This document shows positions 1 to 6,408 of a stretch of DNA of 6,408 bases, piece after piece. The notes under the pieces were generated by a model. It did not search any database. It was not told the origin of the DNA and was given only the letters and a program-made list of their open reading frames with translations. The DNA lies in assembly GCA_021784635.1 (NCBI GenBank), contig JAJYHS010000218.1, positions 1-6,408 of the forward strand, given 5' to 3'. The stretch comes from a bacterium. GTDB lineage: Bacteria > Bdellovibrionota > Bdellovibrionia > Bdellovibrionales > UBA1609. A program made the translations under genes and the position numbers. The stretch's first letter is position 1; every line of letters begins with the position of its first letter.

Positions 1-2077
1 GAAAATCTTTTTGATCCACGCCGCGTGTGACGCCACGGATATGAACGCCCGTGCGGCCGTCGTTGTCGTGGGTCATGTGCCGGCGAATCGATTCGCAGAA
101 AATCCAGTCGAGCTCTTGAACGAAAAACGGCTCCCATAAGATTTGGTTCGGAATTTGTATGTCTGACTTCCAGCCATGTTGGGCGCCTTCGGGCGAGAGC
201 GTCACCCCTGAAGGAGTGCCGACTAGAATAAAACTCGACTTCCAGTAAAGGTCATAAAAATATTGATCTAGCGCGCGCTTAACAAAAAAATCGTAGACCG
301 TCATTAGCGGCAAAACGGGAATGCCTAGAATGTCGCGCAGGCGGCCAAACGATCCGAGGCATGACATGACATTAGCCTCAGCAATTTCGAATCGCAGAAA
401 GCGATCGGCCACCTGTTCTCCCGGAACAAGATCGGGCGTGCCGTGATCTTTGACGTGAAGCTCTTCTTCGACGTCGGCGGTAATTTCGGCGCCGAAAATT
501 TTGCCATCCATTGTTGGATTCAAATTCGTTGACGTACCGACATCAGGTGCCATTTCGACCATAAGCTCAGCGGCCGCCTTCCATTTTTTTTCAGAATCTG
601 TTAGTGCCCGCATTTTTTCATTCAGGTTTTTAAGTGGCGTGTTGGCGATTCGGGTGAGTTTCGATGTGAGCTGGCCAAGCATCCATTGCGTATGCGGATA
701 ATTTGCCATTTTGAAGTTAATGTCTAATGACGGCGGCAAAGTTTCAGTTGCCGAGCCATTGGCATCGCTAAATTCGGACATCGCTTTAGTAAATTTTGCG
801 ACATTGCGGGCCTTAAGCGCATGCTGTTCTTTAATTTGCGCGTAGAGTTCATCGCCGCGTTTGCGCAAATATTTGCCTTCTGCAGAATCAGAGCTAAAAC
901 CGGCAAAAAGTTGCTCGGGTTTCAGTCCGGTTTCCTTTTGCAAGCGATCGAGCTCTTCGCGTTCGGGTAACGCCGAGTGGTTGCCCGACTGCCCGGCCAT
1001 TTCAAGGCCCCAGCCTTTTATTGTATGGGCGATTATGAGCGTGGGGCGGCGCGGATCGTTTTTGCTCGCTTGAAACGTCTCTAGTAAAACATCAAAATCA
1101 TGCCCGCCGAAATCATGCAACAGTTCGTGTATTTCTTTGGCCGTCATGTTTTTCAAAAATTTATCGAGATTTTTAATTTGCCCGCCGTGATGATCGCGCA
1201 AATACGGTACCAGTTCGCTCGAATCTTTGACGAGGAGGAGTGCTTGTAATTCGTAATCGTTGAGTTCGTGTTCGAACCATTGGCGAAACTCTTCGCCGCC
1301 TGGCCGGCCGAAATATTTGAGACGTTTGCGGCCGTGACGGGCTTCAAGAACTTCCCACCCGTTGGCCTCCATCACGCGTTTTATGCGCTGATCGTCTGTG
1401 TAACCCATGACCTTGTTGTTGGGGATGCGATGTCCGTCAAGCGATTGACGGTTATAATCGATAATCCAAGTTAGGTTGCCGACCTCGCGTTCGGCAAGAT
1501 CCGGGATCGCCTCATGCAGCGAACCTTCGCGAAATTCAGAGTCGCCGCAAACGCACCAAAAATGGGCGTCGGGGACTTCAAATTTGTGTTGCCGGGCATA
1601 GCGGTACGCGAGGGCAAGATACCCCGCATTGACCGGCGGTATGCCAACGGTGCCTGACGGTAAAAAGTTATGGTGATCGGGATCATAGGCGGAGTGATAA
1701 GATTGTAAAACGGGTTCGCCGTTTTGCGAAAACGCGCGAAGGCCGTGCATCGTCTGATTTTTTTCATCTTCTGAAAAACGCGAAAGATCTTCATGCAAAA
1801 ATAAATTGAGCAGATAGTTGTAAGCATGATCTGCCGGCGAGGCGTGTGGTTTATTGGCAACGTGATCAAATCCGGATTTCATAACCAAATGAATCGCGCC
1901 TAAAATATGCAATGCGCTTGCCGAAGCCGACGCGTGACCGCCAACTTTTGGATCGCCCTTTTCTTTATTGTCGCGATGGTTTGCGACGTCGATCATGCGG
2001 CAGGCAAGGTAGTGCGCGCGCCGAACAATTGCGTTCATGACATTCAAATCCAAAGACGGCATCTTTGTGTTTTTCAC
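1..2077 (-). CDS. AceE-like homodimeric pyruvate dehydrogenase E1 / transketolase-family enzyme (3' end cut by window)
   Basis: The frame is open for 692 codons from a GTG at 2077 and runs off the left edge without a stop. It is read as a thiamine-diphosphate (ThDP) E1, which would decarboxylate pyruvate (or another 2-oxoacid) and pass the acyl group to an E2 lipoyl domain in the cytoplasm. A GGHAS motif lies at residues 46-50. The ThDP/metal motif begins GDSEFREGS at 178 and ends in DYN at 207-209, the same 32-residue spacing as E. coli AceE (GDGEMDEPE...NCN). AHTIKGWG at 350-357 matches AceE AHTIKGYG. A second, pyrimidine-binding domain starts near 560, with E567 the likely ThDP-activating glutamate, and continues with VGTPSGVTLSPEGAQH (619-634), like the AceE GGTSGRTTLNGEGLQH segment. 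The N-terminus is about 50 residues shorter than in E. coli AceE, and GDG is GDS. The start is set by AGGAG nine bases upstream. Substrate is inferred, and a transketolase-like role is not excluded. Confidence 0.8.
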   Translation of the reverse strand, partial: MKNTKMPSLDLNVMNAIVRRAHYLACRMIDVANHRDNKEKGDPKVGGHASASASALHILGAIHLVMKSGFDHVANKPHASPADHAYNYLLNLFLHEDLSRFSEDEKNQTMHGLRAFSQNGEPVLQSYHSAYDPDHHNFLPSGTVGIPPVNAGYLALAYRYARQHKFEVPDAHFWCVCGDSEFREGSLHEAIPDLAEREVGNLTWIIDYNRQSLDGHRIPNNKVMGYTDDQRIKRVMEANGWEVLEARHGRKRLKYFGRPGGEEFRQWFEHELNDYELQALLLVKDSSELVPYLRDHHGGQIKNLDKFLKNMTAKEIHELLHDFGGHDFDVLLETFQASKNDPRRPTLIIAHTIKGWGLEMAGQSGNHSALPEREELDRLQKETGLKPEQLFAGFSSDSAEGKYLRKRGDELYAQIKEQHALKARNVAKFTKAMSEFSDANGSATETLPPSLDINFKMANYPHTQWMLGQLTSKLTRIANTPLKNLNEKMRALTDSEKKWKAAAELMVEMAPDVGTSTNLNPTMDGKIFGAEITADVEEELHVKDHGTPDLVPGEQVADRFLRFEIAEANVMSCLGSFGRLRDILGIPVLPLMTVYDFFVKRALDQYFYDLYWKSSFILVGTPSGVTLSPEGAQHGWKSDIQIPNQILWEPFFVQELDWIFCESIRRHMTHDNDGRTGVHIRGVTRGVDQKDF

Positions 2078-2086
2078 CGGAAATTT

Positions 2087-2091
2087 CTCCT
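2087..2091 (-). promoter_or_regulatory. Ribosome binding site of the AceE-like gene
   Basis: AGGAG on the minus strand, nine bases before the GTG at 2077, lies in the 18-base gap after the stop of the TonB-like gene. It decides for this GTG over the in-frame ATG at 2062, which would be 24 bases away. Confidence 0.7.
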
Positions 2092-2095
2092 GATT

Positions 2096-3049
2096 TTAGC
2101 GGTAAGCAAAGAGATCTTTTAGCACCATCGGGCTTGAGTTGTCAGCCTGCAGAATGAAGTCCCAATTGATGCGTATATAGCCGTCTCGGCCAACTATGCC
2201 TTTCGGCGGGTGAGGGAAGGGCGCCGCTTCACGAAAAGCTTCGACAGCCGCGTCATCCAATTCTTTAATGCCACTTTGTCCCACAACCTCGACCTTAACC
2301 AGGTTGCCGTTACGATCGAGCACAATAATAACGCGTGTAATATGGTCTTCCGTTGACGCGATGGTGCGGCCCTCTGCAAATATTTTTAAAACCTGTTTGC
2401 GCACGCACGGTGCCCAGTACTGTCGAATGCGGGAGCGTATGCGCTGATAGTACGTGTAATAAATAAACTGTTTGGTGCTGAGTAGTGTTTCAAGACTTGG
2501 CGTCGTATTTTTTAAATAATCGTCGGTTTGGCTTGGTGCCACTCCGTTGCCGACTTCGTTGTTGTCAAAATTCATGATCTGAGTGGGATTAAAACGTGGC
2601 GATAGATCGGCCAACGTCGGGAGCGTGCCTCGCGTATGCAGCCGTAATTTTGAGTTTCGTGTCGCGCCGAGCGAATGGCTGGCAATTCTCTGGCGGTTGC
2701 GAGATGCGTAATCGTTACCCCCCGTTCCGTCGGTATTGCGAAATGCCCCGAAGTTTCGCGCGCGGGTTTGGTGAATAACGAGTTGGTTATGCGCGCTTAA
2801 ATATTTGGCGTTGGGTTTGACCTCGTTGTTAATCGCTTGGTCGGGTTGCTGAACAATTTGTTGGTGAAGCTCAAGTCGTTTAACCGCGGGGCTTTTGTCG
2901 AGAATTGTAACTTCAATTTTTTGAGCGCGCTTCGGGGATGTGTGAACTTCAGTTAGACGAAGACCCAGCCAGATCCCGGCATGAATTAATAAAGATAATA
3001 GAAGACAAACAATAAGACTGTTCTGCAGCAAGGCTCGCCAATAGCGCAC
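2096..3049 (-). CDS. TonB-family protein (energy transducer TonB-like, C-terminal TonB domain)
   Basis: A 317-residue protein starting at GTG, with AAGGAG five bases upstream. A short cytoplasmic N-terminus (MRYWRALLQN) is followed by a single hydrophobic segment at about 11-31, so it is probably an inner-membrane protein with most of its length in the periplasm. Residues 40-190 form a polar linker rich in N, Q, T and S, not the Pro/Lys/Glu-rich spacer of classical TonB. From about 195 (FIYYTYYQRIRSRIRQYW) to 300 it has the TonB C-terminal fold, with the hallmark VEVVGQSGIKELDDAAVEAF followed by APFPHPP and ending in IRINWDFIL. Such domains usually contact outer-membrane partners using energy from ExbB/ExbD. 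No exbB, exbD or receptor gene is in view. Related TonB-domain proteins also occur in envelope and motility complexes, so the transport role is an inference. It lies 18 bases upstream of the AceE-like gene, likely in the same transcript. Confidence 0.87.
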   Translation of the reverse strand: MRYWRALLQNSLIVCLLLSLLIHAGIWLGLRLTEVHTSPKRAQKIEVTILDKSPAVKRLELHQQIVQQPDQAINNEVKPNAKYLSAHNQLVIHQTRARNFGAFRNTDGTGGNDYASRNRQRIASHSLGATRNSKLRLHTRGTLPTLADLSPRFNPTQIMNFDNNEVGNGVAPSQTDDYLKNTTPSLETLLSTKQFIYYTYYQRIRSRIRQYWAPCVRKQVLKIFAEGRTIASTEDHITRVIIVLDRNGNLVKVEVVGQSGIKELDDAAVEAFREAAPFPHPPKGIVGRDGYIRINWDFILQADNSSPMVLKDLFAYR

Positions 3050-3107
3050 AAAAACTCCTTTTCATTTTTTCGGAATAACAAGCCTATTTTTTGAGTTAAT
3101 ATTTGCG
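3050..3107. promoter_or_regulatory. Divergent intergenic region between TonB-like and PP2C genes
   Basis: This AT-rich 58-base gap separates genes that point away from each other, so it must hold leaders or promoters for both directions unless these lie inside the genes. On the minus strand a weak sigma70-like pair is TTAACT (3099-3094), 16 bases, TATTCC (3077-3072). On the plus strand TAATAT at 3097-3102 resembles a -10 box, but no good -35 sits at the right distance, and transcription from it would start almost at the ATG at 3108. The region itself is clear. The individual boxes are weak. Confidence 0.4.
3055..3060 (-). promoter_or_regulatory. Ribosome binding site of the TonB-like gene
   Basis: AAGGAG on the minus strand, five bases (TTTTT) before the GTG at 3049. 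This strong match supports the GTG start. Confidence 0.7.
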
Positions 3108-3863
3108 ATGTTTTGTCTTAAACTTTTTAATATGGTTTTGGATGTGTGGGGAAAGACCGACGTCGGTCTCAAGCGCGATAACAATCAAGATAGTATTTTG
3201 GTTGATAAAAATTTGTCGCTTTTCATTGTGGCAGACGGTATGGGCGGCCATCGCGGCGGTGAAGTTGCCTCGGCAATGGCGGTTGAAACCGTTCATGAGG
3301 TTCTAGAAGAGCAGCTCGAATCTAGCCAAAAGGTTGTTCCGCGAGAAACGCTCAAGATGGCTTACCGTGAAGCGAGTCGGCGCATTTTTCATAAAAGTAA
3401 TCACGAGCGCACGGAGCTAATGGGCATGGGTACGACGATGGTCCTGGCATTTGCTTATGAGGGTAAATTGTATGTGGCCAACGTTGGTGACTCGCGTGGA
3501 TATTTGTTTAAAGAAAACAATTTGTGGCAAATTACAGAAGATCACTCTCTAATCAACGAGGCCATTCGCGCGGGGACAGTTGATCCAAACCGACCTGACG
3601 CAAGTCTTGTTGGGCGAAACGTGATCACTCGCAGTGTCGGTTTTGAAGAAGACGTGGATGCGGACGTCATCGAGCGTGAATTGATTCCGGGCGAGATCTA
3701 CCTTCTCTGTTCCGACGGATTGTGTGGACTCGTGTCGAACGAACGGCTAGCCGAAATTTTTCGAAAAAATCCGCCCGGTTCAACAGTTGAGAAATTTATC
3801 GACGAGGCAAAAAAAGCCGGTGGTGACGATAACATAAGTGCGATTGTCATTAAGGTAAACTGA
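3108..3863 (+). CDS. PP2C-family (PPM, Stp/PrpC-like) Ser/Thr protein phosphatase
   Basis: A 251-residue protein that is one complete bacterial PP2C domain with no membrane segment. It would remove phosphate from Ser/Thr residues in the cytoplasm, using two metal ions. The family motifs occur in order: KTDVGLKRDNNQDS (16-29), VADGMGGHRGGEVAS (41-55; D43 and G44 are metal-binding positions), MGTTMV (107-112), VANVGDSRGYLF (123-134), LLCSDGLCGLV (199-209; D203) and GGDDNISAIVI (238-248; D241 and N242). All expected metal-ligand acids are present, so it should be active. The start is uncertain: ATG 3108 has no clear ribosome binding site, and ATG 3132 (MVLDVWGKTDVG) would give 243 residues and also fits the family. 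Such phosphatases usually pair with a Hanks-type kinase, and none is in this window. It heads the gene group leading to the M23 peptidase, ftsW and murG, which suggests, without proving, cell-wall or division targets. Confidence 0.93.
   Translation: MFCLKLFNMVLDVWGKTDVGLKRDNNQDSILVDKNLSLFIVADGMGGHRGGEVASAMAVETVHEVLEEQLESSQKVVPRETLKMAYREASRRIFHKSNHERTELMGMGTTMVLAFAYEGKLYVANVGDSRGYLFKENNLWQITEDHSLINEAIRAGTVDPNRPDASLVGRNVITRSVGFEEDVDADVIERELIPGEIYLLCSDGLCGLVSNERLAEIFRKNPPGSTVEKFIDEAKKAGGDDNISAIVIKVN
3154..3169. repeat. Perfect 16-base palindrome inside the PP2C gene start
   Basis: AGACCGACGTCGGTCT equals its own reverse complement. It lies 46 bases after ATG 3108 and 22 after ATG 3132. It encodes the conserved KTDVGL segment, so the symmetry could be a by-product of coding. 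An operator near the transcript start is the alternative. Confidence 0.4.
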
Positions 3864-3925
3864 GCTGAGCGCGCCGCATTGTTAAAGAATTTTCTGCTGA
3901 CTTGGCCGCCCGTGTCTAAGATATT

Positions 3926-3931
3926 GGGGGG
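3926..3931 (+). promoter_or_regulatory. Candidate ribosome binding site of the M23 gene
   Basis: GGGGGG followed by ATTA and GTG at 3936. It differs from GGAGG by one base and is the best purine-rich tract near any possible start of the M23 gene. It favours GTG 3936 over the upstream in-frame TTG 3879 and GTG 3912, which have no such tract. Confidence 0.4.
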
Positions 3932-3935
3932 ATTA

Positions 3936-4964
3936 GTGGAATCAAAAACTTATACTTTTCTTATTACCAGTAATCGTGAAGGTAAGACGCGAACTCTTAC
4001 TGTACGTTCGTCTTGGCTCAAAGCGTTTGCCGCCTTATCGATCATCTTTGCGGTTTTAATAGCTGCCGCCGGGGTCGATTACTTTGGACTTCTTCTGAGC
4101 CAGAGCCAAAGTAAACGTCTTCAAGCCGAGAACGCGCAGCTCACTCGGGAATTTTCAGTTGTTAAAGGTAAACTCGCGACCTTAGAGAATAGTCTTGATC
4201 AAATTCAAACATTAACGACAAAAATTAAACTCATCACTGACGTTGGCGATAACGACCGGGTGATGAATTTATCCATTCCGCAAGTGCCAAGATTTCATCA
4301 AAATATGGCGTTATATGAAAATCACGTTTCGGGTGTCGATGCCACTCGAGTTCCGGCGTCTATAGCACAGCCGTTTCAACAGGATGCCACATTTTTGCAG
4401 CGCCCAGTGCTTGATGTCATCGATGGGGAGCTTGCGGCAACGCCGAATGATAAGTACGCCAATCTTTCGATTCGAATTGATCGCGCGGTTCAACAGTCTC
4501 GCCTTGAAGAGCAAGGTGTAATTCGGCTGCAAGAACTCTTGCAAGAGCGGCAGTCGATTCTCAATTCAACGCCAACAATCATGCCCGTTCACGGATTTTT
4601 TAGTTCGCCCTTTGGCTATCGTCCTGACCCATTTGTACCGGGCGGTCTCGATTTTCACCCTGGCGTTGATATTGCGGCTCCGATCGGCACACCTGTACAT
4701 GCCACTGCGAACGGAGTTGTATCGTTCGTCGGTTATGATGCGGGATACGGCAAGCTGGTCGAGATTGATAACGGTTACGGAGTTCAGACGCTCTTCGGGC
4801 ACAATTCGCAAATCTACGTGCAAGTGGGCCAGAAAGTAACGCGTGGTGAAGTTATTTCGGCCGTCGGCGATACGGGCCGCTCAACAGGGCCCCATTCGCA
4901 TTACGAAATTCGAGTTGATGGGGTGCCCGTCAATCCGATGCAATACATTTTAAATCCGCCATAA
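3936..4964 (+). CDS. Membrane-anchored coiled-coil M23 (LytM) family metallopeptidase
   Basis: A 342-residue protein from GTG 3936. The frame is open further upstream, and a TTG at 3879 would give 361. It likely cuts peptide cross-links of peptidoglycan in the periplasm, or activates amidases. The N-terminus (YTFLITSNREGKTRTLTVRS) precedes one membrane segment at about residues 28-54. A probable coiled coil follows at about 58-100 (SQSKRLQAENAQLTREF onward). A second Q/E/L-rich helical stretch lies at about 182-210. The M23 domain occupies about 217-340. Zinc-ligand residues of an active enzyme are all visible: H241 and D245 in FHPGVDIA, H289 in FGHNS, and H320 and H322 in GPHSHYEI. With intact residues it is read as a true hydrolase, unlike degenerate EnvC/NlpD-type activators. 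The preferred start leaves a 72-base gap after the PP2C gene, and ftsW follows after 40 bases. Cleavage specificity cannot be read from the sequence. Confidence 0.9.
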   Translation: MESKTYTFLITSNREGKTRTLTVRSSWLKAFAALSIIFAVLIAAAGVDYFGLLLSQSQSKRLQAENAQLTREFSVVKGKLATLENSLDQIQTLTTKIKLITDVGDNDRVMNLSIPQVPRFHQNMALYENHVSGVDATRVPASIAQPFQQDATFLQRPVLDVIDGELAATPNDKYANLSIRIDRAVQQSRLEEQGVIRLQELLQERQSILNSTPTIMPVHGFFSSPFGYRPDPFVPGGLDFHPGVDIAAPIGTPVHATANGVVSFVGYDAGYGKLVEIDNGYGVQTLFGHNSQIYVQVGQKVTRGEVISAVGDTGRSTGPHSHYEIRVDGVPVNPMQYILNPP

Positions 4965-4966
4965 GA

Positions 4967-4996
4967 TTGATTTATTTGCGGCGATCAGAGTACGCT
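4967..4996 (+). promoter_or_regulatory. Weak candidate promoter before ftsW
   Basis: TTGATT (4967-4972), 18 bases, TACGCT (4991-4996) resembles a sigma70 promoter. A start site 6-8 bases downstream would fall almost on the ftsW ATG at 5005, giving a leaderless or nearly leaderless message. Read-through from the M23 gene is equally possible. Confidence 0.2.
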
Positions 4997-5004
4997 AAAT
5001 AGAG

Positions 5005-6123
5005 ATGCGTGCACAAATTGATCGCGGACTTTTTCTTGCTATAGTGTTTTTAATGGGCCTTGGGCTCGTGCAGATTTATTCCTCGAGTTATATTTTCGCG
5101 ATCGAATCGTTTAATGACGGCCTATTTTTTGTAAAGAAACAAGCTTTATTTATTCTTATTGCAATCGCGATTCTTTTGATCGTGGCGTATTTGCCCTGGC
5201 GTATTCTTGAACGCTTGGCGCTCGTGGCTTGGGGTCTTGCCGGGATTGGCGTTATGCTCACGATTGTGCCGCATGTGGGAATTCGAACCGGCGGGGCCTC
5301 GCGCTGGTTGCCTGTTCCGGGCGGGTTTCACTGGCAGCCGAGTGAATTTCTAAAATACGGGACGCCTGTGGCCATGGCTTACCTTTTGACGTCTTCGAAA
5401 AAATTTGTCGAATTGCGGTTGCGCGCGATTTTGGCTTGGGGTTTGGTCGCCTTGCCTGTTGTACTGCTATTGCGGCAACCGGATTTTGGATCGTTTGCGA
5501 TCATAACCGTGGTCGTATTTTGCATTTTGTTTTCGCGCGGCTTACCACTTCGTTACGTTGTGGGGGGGCTGGCGACGATGGCGGCGTCGTTTTATTTTCT
5601 CATCGTTCGCTACCGTTACCGGATGGCACGGGTTTTGGCGTTTTTGAACCCGTGGGCGGACCCGCAGCACAAAGGTTTTCAGGTTATTCAAAGTATGCTG
5701 GGATTTTATTCGGGCGGTTTAACGGGAGTTGGTTTAGGCCGGGGTCAGGCAAAGTTATTTTTTCTCCCCGAGGCGCACACGGATTTTACATTGTCGGTTT
5801 TGGGTGAAGAGCAAGGTTTTATCGGAGTTGTTCTCGTCATGCTTCTTTTGGGTTATCTTGTGCTGCGCGGAATGCAAATCTCCGCCCAAGCTAAAGATGA
5901 ACGGCAGAAAATTATCGGATTGGGTGTGACGATAACATTTGCCATTACGGCGCTTGTCAATGCGGGGGTGGCTATGGGGCTTCTCCCGACAAAGGGACTC
6001 GGAATGCCATTTTTAAGCTATGGTGGCAGTCAACTAATTGCAATTTCATTCGCTCTTGGCATTCTTCTGAATATTGATCGAGAAGGGCATGAAAAAGCTC
6101 TGCGATCTTATATCAAGGTGTGA
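5005..6123 (+). CDS. ftsW: FtsW, SEDS-family septal peptidoglycan glycosyltransferase
   Basis: A 372-residue, very hydrophobic protein with about ten membrane segments, the usual SEDS size and layout. FtsW polymerises lipid II into septal glycan strands together with a class B PBP (FtsI). SEDS motifs are present: QPSEFLKYG (111-119), RQPDFGS (157-163), GVGLGRGQAKLFFLPEAHTDF (241-261, in the large periplasmic loop, with D260 matching the catalytic aspartate position of SEDS enzymes), GEEQGFIG (267-274) and LPTKGLGMPFLSYGGS (327-342) before the last helix. FtsW is preferred over RodA because of the PEAHTDF and LPTKGL motifs and because murG follows directly, as in dcw clusters. The cytoplasmic tail is short (about 358-372). 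ATG 5005 follows AGAG immediately, too close for a good ribosome binding site, and no other start gives a better N-terminus. Confidence 0.95.
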   Translation: MRAQIDRGLFLAIVFLMGLGLVQIYSSSYIFAIESFNDGLFFVKKQALFILIAIAILLIVAYLPWRILERLALVAWGLAGIGVMLTIVPHVGIRTGGASRWLPVPGGFHWQPSEFLKYGTPVAMAYLLTSSKKFVELRLRAILAWGLVALPVVLLLRQPDFGSFAIITVVVFCILFSRGLPLRYVVGGLATMAASFYFLIVRYRYRMARVLAFLNPWADPQHKGFQVIQSMLGFYSGGLTGVGLGRGQAKLFFLPEAHTDFTLSVLGEEQGFIGVVLVMLLLGYLVLRGMQISAQAKDERQKIIGLGVTITFAITALVNAGVAMGLLPTKGLGMPFLSYGGSQLIAISFALGILLNIDREGHEKALRSYIKV

Positions 6124-6135
6124 TAAGCACAACCC

Positions 6136-6408
6136 GTGAACGGCGAGACAGTGAACAGCAAATCAATCAGTCCACGCATTATATTTGCTGGTGGTGGAAC
6201 CGGCGGCCACATTTATCCCGCGCTGGCGATGGCTGACGCGGTAAAAAATTCAATCCTGATTCGCGCATCGATTTTGTCGGGACGCCATCGGGGCTTGAAT
6301 CTAAACTTGTTCCGCGCGCAGGTTACCCGCTTCATTTTATAACGGTTGGCCGTCTTCATCGCAGCGTCGGCGTTTTCGAGCGAATCAAAACCTTGATCAT
6401 GAAGATCG
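6136..6408 (+). CDS. murG: MurG, lipid II-forming GlcNAc transferase, N-terminal part with an apparent frameshift (cut by right edge)
   Basis: MurG transfers GlcNAc from UDP-GlcNAc onto lipid I at the inner face of the membrane, making lipid II, the substrate of FtsW. The frame from GTG 6136 reads RIIFAGGGTGGHIYPALAMA at 14-33, the glycine-rich MurG N-terminal loop, then AVK at 35-37. Past the six-A run at 6243-6248 this frame loses all MurG similarity and stops at 6342. From 6249 another frame takes over exactly: FNPDSRIDFVGTPSGLESKL, then VPRAGYPLHFITVGRLHRSV, open to the edge. Adding one A would give a continuous AVKKFNPDSRIDFVGTPSGLE. GTG 6151, preceded by GGCGAG, is an alternative start. 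ftsW ends 12 bases upstream of GTG 6136. Identity is firm. Whether the gene is broken, slips, or is mis-sequenced is open. Confidence 0.9.
6243..6248 (+). other. Six-A homopolymer at the murG frame break
   Basis: A run of six A in GTA AAA AAT TC. Seven would restore the frame. The same stretch also has the form of a -1 slippery heptamer (A AAA AAT), after which TTC AAT CCT would be read in the correct frame. No obvious upstream Shine-Dalgarno stimulator or strong downstream hairpin was seen by eye. Confidence 0.6.

Noticed and set aside
1471..1869. 132-codon open frame on the minus strand
   Set aside because: It overlaps the AceE-like gene in another frame, has no domain-like sequence, and the other frame carries clear ThDP motifs.
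2990..3020. Possible lipoprotein lipobox around Cys15 of the TonB-like protein (LIVC)
   Set aside because: The residue before Cys is Val, not Gly/Ala/Ser, and the hydrophobic stretch continues past the Cys as a normal membrane anchor.
3864..3935. Terminator or small RNA between the PP2C and M23 genes
   Set aside because: No GC-rich hairpin followed by a T run was visible. Part of the stretch is open coding frame for the M23 gene.
5436..5807. 123-codon open frame on the plus strand
   Set aside because: It lies wholly inside ftsW in a different frame. The ftsW frame has all SEDS motifs.
5005..6123. RodA instead of FtsW
   Set aside because: Both are SEDS proteins, but the motif set and the immediate murG neighbour fit FtsW better.
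6136..6342. A separate 68-residue small protein
   Set aside because: Its first 37 residues are MurG and its tail is out-of-frame MurG, so it is a frameshift product and not an independent gene.

Overview
The window carries part of a bacterial chromosome with two divergent gene groups. All six genes are chromosomal housekeeping or envelope functions. No mobile element, tRNA, rRNA, CRISPR array or convincing terminator was seen. Base composition looks intermediate by eye. Four of the six preferred starts are GTG. A TonB-type envelope protein with a short C-terminal domain, a homodimeric AceE-like E1, and an ftsW-murG pair suggest a Gram-negative, possibly a Bdellovibrionota/Deltaproteobacteria-like lineage. 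That placement comes from protein style only and was not tested by any search.

Left half, minus strand (3049 down to 1): a TonB-family protein with one N-terminal membrane segment and a C-terminal TonB domain is followed 18 bases later by a large thiamine-diphosphate enzyme of the homodimeric pyruvate dehydrogenase E1 (AceE-like) type. The enzyme reads open without a stop through the left edge, so only its first 692 residues are present. The tight spacing suggests co-transcription. No functional link between the two is obvious.

Middle (3050-3107): a short AT-rich divergent intergenic region must hold the promoters or leaders for both directions.

Right half, plus strand: a PP2C-type Ser/Thr protein phosphatase, a membrane-anchored coiled-coil M23 (LytM) peptidoglycan endopeptidase, FtsW (septal SEDS glycosyltransferase) and the start of MurG (lipid II synthesis) all point the same way. 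ftsW-murG is the classic core of the division and cell wall (dcw) cluster. A phosphatase and a wall hydrolase directly before ftsW suggest a locus joining signalling, wall cutting and septal wall synthesis.

The most notable anomaly is at the right end. The murG reading frame breaks at a run of six A (6243-6248), and homology resumes at once in another frame and stays open to the window edge. A one-base sequencing or assembly loss is the simplest explanation. A real mutation or ribosomal/polymerase slippage are alternatives.
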